Assembly (NCBI GenBank): GCA_934513205.1
Contig: CAKSWU010000038.1
Coordinates: forward strand, 1 to 10,463
Direction: 5' to 3'
DNA length: 10,463 bases
DNA from: an uncultured Faecalibacterium sp.
Lineage (GTDB): Bacteria > Bacillota > Clostridia > Oscillospirales > Ruminococcaceae
Below are positions 6,601 through 10,463 of the stretch, in pieces. A program made the position numbers and the translations under genes. How positions within the stretch are numbered: the stretch's first letter is position 1; every line of letters starts with the position of its first letter. The notes under the pieces were generated by a model that was given only the letters and a program-made list of their open reading frames with translations, had not been told where the DNA came from and ran no database searches.

Positions 6601-9600
6601 TCACCTTGACTGCATGGCGCAGATAGTAGGGGATCTGGAAGGTCTCGGTCATAAACTTCTGGATAATGTCCGGGAAAAGCCATGTGGCACCCAAACGCAC
6701 ATCAATTTCAGACGCTTCCAGTTCTCTGGGCTGCGCCTTGGTCAGCGCATCCACATTAACGGCAAATTCCGGGTTCGTTTCGGCGGCGAACTGCGCCATC
6801 CGCAGCTTTGCCCGGACATCGCCGGAAAGGTACTCGTCTGCCATCTGCCAGCCTGCTTCCGGGTCGGTGGGGTCGGCGGCAGGGTCTTTGAAGATCACAC
6901 CGGAAAGTTCGGTGGTAATGCGCCCATACTCACCGGGAGTGCCCAGCAGTTCTGCCATATAGGGCAAGTCCACTTTGCCATGCTCACCAATAGATACCGC
7001 CAACGCTTCGCTGGGGGTGTCCACGCTGGTGACGGTGCGCTCCGGGCGAATGGTGCGCTTGGTGAACATCGCTGCCTTGGATTTAAGCTGCCCCTGCTCG
7101 TCCAGATTTTCCAGCGAACACAGCAGATAATAGGAGGAATCCTGCTCAAACAGACGCCCGTTTTTGCGGTCGTTCAGCAAGCCGTATTTGGCGGCAAAGG
7201 CATCATAGACGGCGTTCAAACGCTCCTGTGTTGCCTTGATGTCCTCGTCCGGGAAGTCGTTCAACTGCTGGTCGATCAGGTCATTGACGATCTGCCGCAG
7301 CTCCACCATGCCGGTGACACGCCCCTTGGCGTTATCGGACAATTCCACCTGCGTCATTACGGAGTTTTCCCGGTAGAACACCTCGCCGTCCACCACGGTG
7401 TAGGCGAAATTCTTCACCTCCGGGTCGGCAGGCAGAGTGCGCCGGGTGGCTTCTTCTTCGGCAATGTCGGGAGTGTCCACCTCGGCGGCGGTGTACTGCC
7501 CCTCGATGTGCCGTACCGCTTCGGCAAGCTGGTCTGCAAGGTTTGCACCCTCGATGGGAGCAACGGTCAATTCCTCTCGTCCGTACTGGGTGCTTTCGGT
7601 GGTCAGCTCGCCCAGCACCATCTCCGGGTGGTCTACGAAATACTGGTTGATGGCAAAACCATCTTCTGTTTTGCCCAACTGCACCCAGTCCGGCTCATGG
7701 TCAATGGGGCGGTCACGCTTTTGCAAAAAGATAATGTCGCTGACAACATCCGTGCCAGCATTGGCGCGAAACGCATTATTCGGCAGACGGATAGCCCCCA
7801 ACAGGTCAGCACGCTCTGCCATATGCTTGCGGGCGGTGCTGTCCTTGCTGTCCATGGTGTAGCGGCTGGTGACGAACGCCACGATGCCGCCCGGTCTGAT
7901 CTGGTCGATGGCTTTCACAAAGAAATAATTGTGGATGCTAAATCCCAGCTTGTTGTACGCCTTATCGTTGACCTTGTAGTTGCCGAAGGGAACATTGCCA
8001 ACCGCTAAATCGTAGAAATCACGCCTGTCGGTGGTCTCAAAACCGGCTACGGTAATGTCAGCCTGCGGGTACAGCTTTTTCGCAATACGCCCGGTGATGG
8101 AATCCAGTTCTACGCCGTACAAGCGGCTGTCTGCCATGCTGTCCGGCAGCATTCCGAAGAAGTTGCCCACACCCATACTAGGTTCCAAAATGTTACCGCT
8201 ACGGAAACCCATGCGCTCCACGGCATCGTAGATGCCACGGATCACGGTGGGGCTGGTGTAGTGAGCGTTCAGGGTGCTGGAACGTGCGGCGGCGTATTCA
8301 TCCTCGGAGAGCAGTCCTTTCAGTTCGGCGTATTCCTTTGCCCAACTATCTTTGCCGGGGTCAAAAGCGTCTGCCAGACCACCCCAGCCCACATACTGAG
8401 AAAGCACCTGCTGCTCCTCGGCGGTGGCACCCCGGTGTTCCTCTTCCAGCTTGAACAGGGTACGGATGGCTTCGATGTTCCGGGCGAATTTCTGTTTGGG
8501 GCCTCCGACGCCCAAGTCATCATCCGTGATGTGGAAGTTCCCGGCAGGCTCCGGCGCAGGTTCAGCATTCAGGGCTTCATCCAAGGCAGCAGCATCCGGG
8601 AAGGTCTGCACTTTCCCATCCAGCACGGCAGAGATGGGCAACGCATCCAGTTCCTCGTTGGAAAGTTCCGTCTCAACCTGCCGCAGACTGTCATCGAATT
8701 GTCGTTTGTTGATAACTTCGTTATCCCACGACTGCCCCTGCGCGCTGGTGTCGATTCGCACATCTGTTTCGCCCACATAGCCGATTTTCCCTTCGATGGT
8801 TCGGGTAGGAAGGTCAACGATAACATTGTCACCGACCTTGTAATCGGGCAGGGAGGATTCCATCATATCCTGCTCGTACAACTCCCGGACAACCGCCAGC
8901 GGCTCTTCCCGGAAAATTGGCATCCGCATTTCTGCCAGTGCTACATCCTGCAAGGTCACGCTGTCCTTATCAAAATTTACCGTATCCACCCGGAAGGCAC
9001 GTCCCTCCATGTGGACGGTAGCACCCAGCGGCAGATAGTCCTCACGGCGCAGGTACTTGGTCTGGTGGTGGGTGCCGTCCTCGTTCAGTCCAGCAAGGTA
9101 GACGTTCTCGCCGCACTGCCACAGCTGCTTGGCACGGTACACCCACTGGTCTCTGGGGAAGCCGGTGACAGGAACGGTGCCCAGTGCGGTTTCTTTTTCC
9201 AGAAGTTTGCCGCCCAGAAGTTCGCAGACTTTTTGTGCATCATCTGCGTAAAACTCAAACTGCCCGTTCTGCTCATAGCCCACCAGCGCATCCGGGTGCT
9301 GCTCTTTCAGGGCGTTGTACTCTGCGGCGGCATCCAGCGGCAGCAGTGCCGGACGTTCCTCCGCCTTTTTGTGGTAGTGCTCCAGTTCCTCGTCCGTAAC
9401 GCTGACCAATTCCGAAAAATCCAGAGCCTCCAATTCGCTCTCGATCAGATCTTCCAGACTTTCGTACTGGCGCTCGTCTATCAGTACCTCGCCCAGATAC
9501 CGCTCCACACGGTATCCCACCAAATCTACGTTGACCTGAATGGGAATCTCCTCATCGGTGGCGTTGGTATAGGCAATGCCGATCTTGGACAAATCAGAAA

Positions 9601-10192
9601 AGTCCGGCTCGGAATCATAGTCCTCTAAACAGAAATCCCGAATCAGGTTTTTGGCATGGGTCAGGGTGGCATCCGGCTCTGCGTTGACAGGCACAGGGGG
9701 CGTGTAATGCTCTTTTTCCCGGTCTGTCAGGTAGCGGTCGGACTGGATCATCAGGTCGATATACTTTTCCACCTGTGCCCATTTCAGGGTGATTTTCTGG
9801 TGGTCGGGGTAATGGTCAAATTCCAGCCCTTTCCCGTCGTGGTTGACGAACCCTCTGCTGCCATCCAGATAATCGTGGGAGTGCCCACCGATGCCGTACT
9901 CTTTCGCCAGTGCTTTAGCGCGGAGTTTGCGGTCAGGCTGAATCTGGTACAGAGCCATAATGCGCTGCTTGCCGCCCTCAAACCCGGAGCCGTGCTTACG
10001 CAGTTCGTTTTCGATCTCGGCCTGTGACAAAATAAAAGCGGAGGGCGTTTTTTCGCTCTCCGCTTGGTCGATTTTCTCGATTTGCTGGGCTTCGGTGGGG
10101 ATGTGGGCATCCAGAAAACTTAGCTGTAGATCAGCTCCGTCAGCACCAGTTCCTCTGCCTGCGCTTTCAGGCTGTTCATGTGCTGCACCCAC
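3677..10192 (-). CDS. Giant N6-adenine methyltransferase/SNF2-like helicase fusion, 2171 aa visible
   Basis: This is a multidomain protein typical of clostridial conjugative elements, presumed to act on element DNA during replication, transfer or protection. In order it has: a HSHDYLDGSRGF-containing module (about 75-160); an unassigned module (170-275); a weakly MutS-I-like segment (about 291-345) and following beta-rich segment to 440; a VGWGGL motif (601-606); an N6-MTase with SAM motif ILEPSMGVGNF (668-678) and catalytic GNVPFG (732-737, NPPY-type with Val for the first Pro); and a superfamily 2 helicase. Helicase motifs are AHEVGAGKT (1347-1355, K1354), DESH (1512-1515), ATGTP (1562-1566), STAKMGAGTN (1809-1818) and QRNGRIIRQG (1840-1849). 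A coiled, acidic tail runs from about 1910 to 2145. No nuclease motif is seen. The coordinates use the first visible start, GTG 10190-10192, which has no good RBS. The frame stays open to the window edge, so the gene is probably 5'-partial and continues beyond 10463. Confidence 0.9.
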   Translation of the reverse strand: MGAAHEQPESAGRGTGADGADLQLSFLDAHIPTEAQQIEKIDQAESEKTPSAFILSQAEIENELRKHGSGFEGGKQRIMALYQIQPDRKLRAKALAKEYGIGGHSHDYLDGSRGFVNHDGKGLEFDHYPDHQKITLKWAQVEKYIDLMIQSDRYLTDREKEHYTPPVPVNAEPDATLTHAKNLIRDFCLEDYDSEPDFSDLSKIGIAYTNATDEEIPIQVNVDLVGYRVERYLGEVLIDERQYESLEDLIESELEALDFSELVSVTDEELEHYHKKAEERPALLPLDAAAEYNALKEQHPDALVGYEQNGQFEFYADDAQKVCELLGGKLLEKETALGTVPVTGFPRDQWVYRAKQLWQCGENVYLAGLNEDGTHHQTKYLRREDYLPLGATVHMEGRAFRVDTVNFDKDSVTLQDVALAEMRMPIFREEPLAVVRELYEQDMMESSLPDYKVGDNVIVDLPTRTIEGKIGYVGETDVRIDTSAQGQSWDNEVINKRQFDDSLRQVETELSNEELDALPISAVLDGKVQTFPDAAALDEALNAEPAPEPAGNFHITDDDLGVGGPKQKFARNIEAIRTLFKLEEEHRGATAEEQQVLSQYVGWGGLADAFDPGKDSWAKEYAELKGLLSEDEYAAARSSTLNAHYTSPTVIRGIYDAVERMGFRSGNILEPSMGVGNFFGMLPDSMADSRLYGVELDSITGRIAKKLYPQADITVAGFETTDRRDFYDLAVGNVPFGNYKVNDKAYNKLGFSIHNYFFVKAIDQIRPGGIVAFVTSRYTMDSKDSTARKHMAERADLLGAIRLPNNAFRANAGTDVVSDIIFLQKRDRPIDHEPDWVQLGKTEDGFAINQYFVDHPEMVLGELTTESTQYGREELTVAPIEGANLADQLAEAVRHIEGQYTAAEVDTPDIAEEEATRRTLPADPEVKNFAYTVVDGEVFYRENSVMTQVELSDNAKGRVTGMVELRQIVNDLIDQQLNDFPDEDIKATQERLNAVYDAFAAKYGLLNDRKNGRLFEQDSSYYLLCSLENLDEQGQLKSKAAMFTKRTIRPERTVTSVDTPSEALAVSIGEHGKVDLPYMAELLGTPGEYGRITTELSGVIFKDPAADPTDPEAGWQMADEYLSGDVRAKLRMAQFAAETNPEFAVNVDALTKAQPRELEASEIDVRLGATWLFPDIIQKFMTETFQIPYYLRHAVKVRYSPYTAEWRVEGKTATGRGDIISSETYGTSRANAYKILEETLNLKDVRIYDTIEDAEGKPKRVLNKRETMLAQQKQQVIKDAFANWVWQDPQRRIALVKQYNELFNSTRPREYDGSHIHFVGMNPEITLREHQRNAIAHVLYGGNTLLAHEVGAGKTYEMAASAMEAKRLGLCQKSLFVVPNHLTEQWASEFLNLYPNAKLLVARRKDFETANRKKFCARIATGDYDAVIIGHSQFERIPLSFERQERIIQEQIYETLAAINELKVHAGENFSIKQMEKTRKTLETKLEKLRSDERKDDVVTFEQLGVDRLFVDESHAFKNLFLTTKMRNVAGLSTSEAQKSSDMFGKCRYLDEITGGRGVVFATGTPVSNSMTELYTVMRYLQYSTLQQKRLTHFDCWASTFGETTTAIELAPEGTGYRARTRFAKFFNLPELMSMFKEVADIKTSDQLHLPVPDAKFETVVAKPSEIQKEMVQELSKRAAKIHSGAVDASEDNMLCVTNDGRKIGLDVRLMNPILPDDPNSKLNTCVRNVLQIWEDGKEQKLTQLLFCDLSTPKNDGNFNVYEDIRKKLVAAGVPENEIEFIHNADTEAKKAALFSKVRSGDVRVLLGSTAKMGAGTNVQSRLVAVHHLDVGWKPSDMTQRNGRIIRQGNMNKEVKVFNYVTEGTFDAYLWQTLENKQRFISQIMTSKSPVRSCEDVDEQALSYAEIKALCAGNPLIKEKMDLDVQVAKLKVLKADHQSQKFRLQDKLLTKFPADIQETNAHIAGLKADAQLAAAHPQGKEEFCGMTIKGVTYDEKKTAGERLVLACSELPNAEEKVIGSYRGFELSLRFDAFRTEYQALLKGQRKYTVPLGTDPLGNIIRLDNSLNNFPERITAAENELATLHQQQAAAQIEVEKPFPQEEELAEKSARLAELNAQLDVDEKSHEPEQDEEEQEDEPRRPSVLAALEEKSDKPEPVKPFRSYYDKDGDAR

Positions 10193-10455
10193 GCCATCTG
10201 CCGGCTCTCCTTGTCCGGGGCCGGGTTCTGTTTCAGAAGCTGCGCCATGGTCTGCTGCATCCGGCTCTCTGCCGTCTGCTCCACCTCCATCAGGTGCGGG
10301 TACAGGCTCCCGTTCAGGAGCATCGTGTTGTACAGCATCGGGCGATGGTCTTTCAGGTACATCCGGCGCAGCCTGCCGTACTTGCCCAGCGGCTTCCGGG
10401 GCTGGTTCAGGGTCAGGTTCGGGAGCTGGTAGTCCCCGACGGTCGAGTAGGTCAC
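10120..10455 (-). CDS. tnpV: TnpV family protein, 111 aa
   Basis: It matches the TnpV family (PF14198 type), named from Tn4451-like mobilizable transposons; its biochemical role is unknown to me. Family features visible are the opening TYSTVGDYQLPNLTL, the GKYGRLRRMYLKDHRP stretch (about 24-39), LYNTMLLNGSLYPHL (41-55), MAWVQHMNSLKAQAEE (87-102) and the ending LTELIYS. The GTG start at 10453-10455 lies eight bases from the window edge with AGGAA close upstream. The frame is open to the edge, so the real start could be outside. At its 3' end it overlaps the helicase frame by at least 73 bases, and by its entire length if the helicase begins upstream. By hand count only 8 of 111 codons end in A or T, more GC-biased than the helicase codons immediately downstream. 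Confidence 0.85.
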   Translation of the reverse strand: MTYSTVGDYQLPNLTLNQPRKPLGKYGRLRRMYLKDHRPMLYNTMLLNGSLYPHLMEVEQTAESRMQQTMAQLLKQNPAPDKESRQMAWVQHMNSLKAQAEELVLTELIYS

Positions 10456-10463
10456 GTTCCTGC

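Noticed and set aside
5798..9628. Very long plus-strand open frames (about 736 and 455 codons) opposite the helicase gene
   Set aside because: They are antisense to a gene with intact family motifs throughout. Their translations have no recognisable motifs, and their openness follows from the codon bias of the true gene. No RBS or promoter supports them.
1..10463. CRISPR arrays, tRNA or rRNA genes, insertion sequences
   Set aside because: I saw no regularly spaced direct repeats, no cloverleaf-like segments with tRNA conserved bases, and no transposase or paired terminal inverted repeats in the sequence.

Overview
This window is part of the transfer module of an integrative and conjugative or mobilizable element of the kind common in gut Clostridia. 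The likely host is in the Oscillospiraceae/Ruminococcaceae (Faecalibacterium-like), inferred from moderately high GC, element-type proteins and intrinsic terminators. No chromosomal housekeeping gene is present, so the host name is inference. Every gene I accept lies on the minus strand, so transcription runs from the right edge of the window to the left.

Right block (about 3348-10463): a TnpV-family gene, a very large N6-adenine methyltransferase/SNF2-type helicase fusion, and a MobC-like relaxosome gene are packed with overlapping ends and probably form one translationally coupled operon. The helicase frame has no stop codon between its first visible start and the window edge. It runs straight through the whole of tnpV in another frame, so the helicase may be 5'-truncated by the window with tnpV nested inside it.

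Middle block (about 1219-3300): a near-consensus sigma-A promoter (-35 TTGACA, 17-base spacer, -10 TATACT) precedes a small three-helix membrane protein, a small helical protein and a MOB relaxase carrying the HxxxxHxHNH metal motif. An intrinsic terminator lies between the small helical gene and the relaxase, and another closes the relaxase gene. MobC and the relaxase are expected to act together at oriT, with the helicase/methyltransferase acting on or protecting the transferred DNA.

Left block (1-1218): a monocistronic XRE/Cro-type regulator with its own terminator, then an unrecognised 172-residue protein with its own promoter-like element, then 126 bases holding four small hairpins and a longer inverted repeat. 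That last segment is the best oriT-like or structured-RNA candidate in the window, but the assignment is speculative.

Nothing supports CRISPR arrays, tRNA or rRNA genes, transposases with terminal repeats, antibiotic resistance genes or a complete defence system. The points most worth a second look are the nested tnpV/helicase frames, the terminator just before the relaxase start, and the left-edge hairpin cluster.
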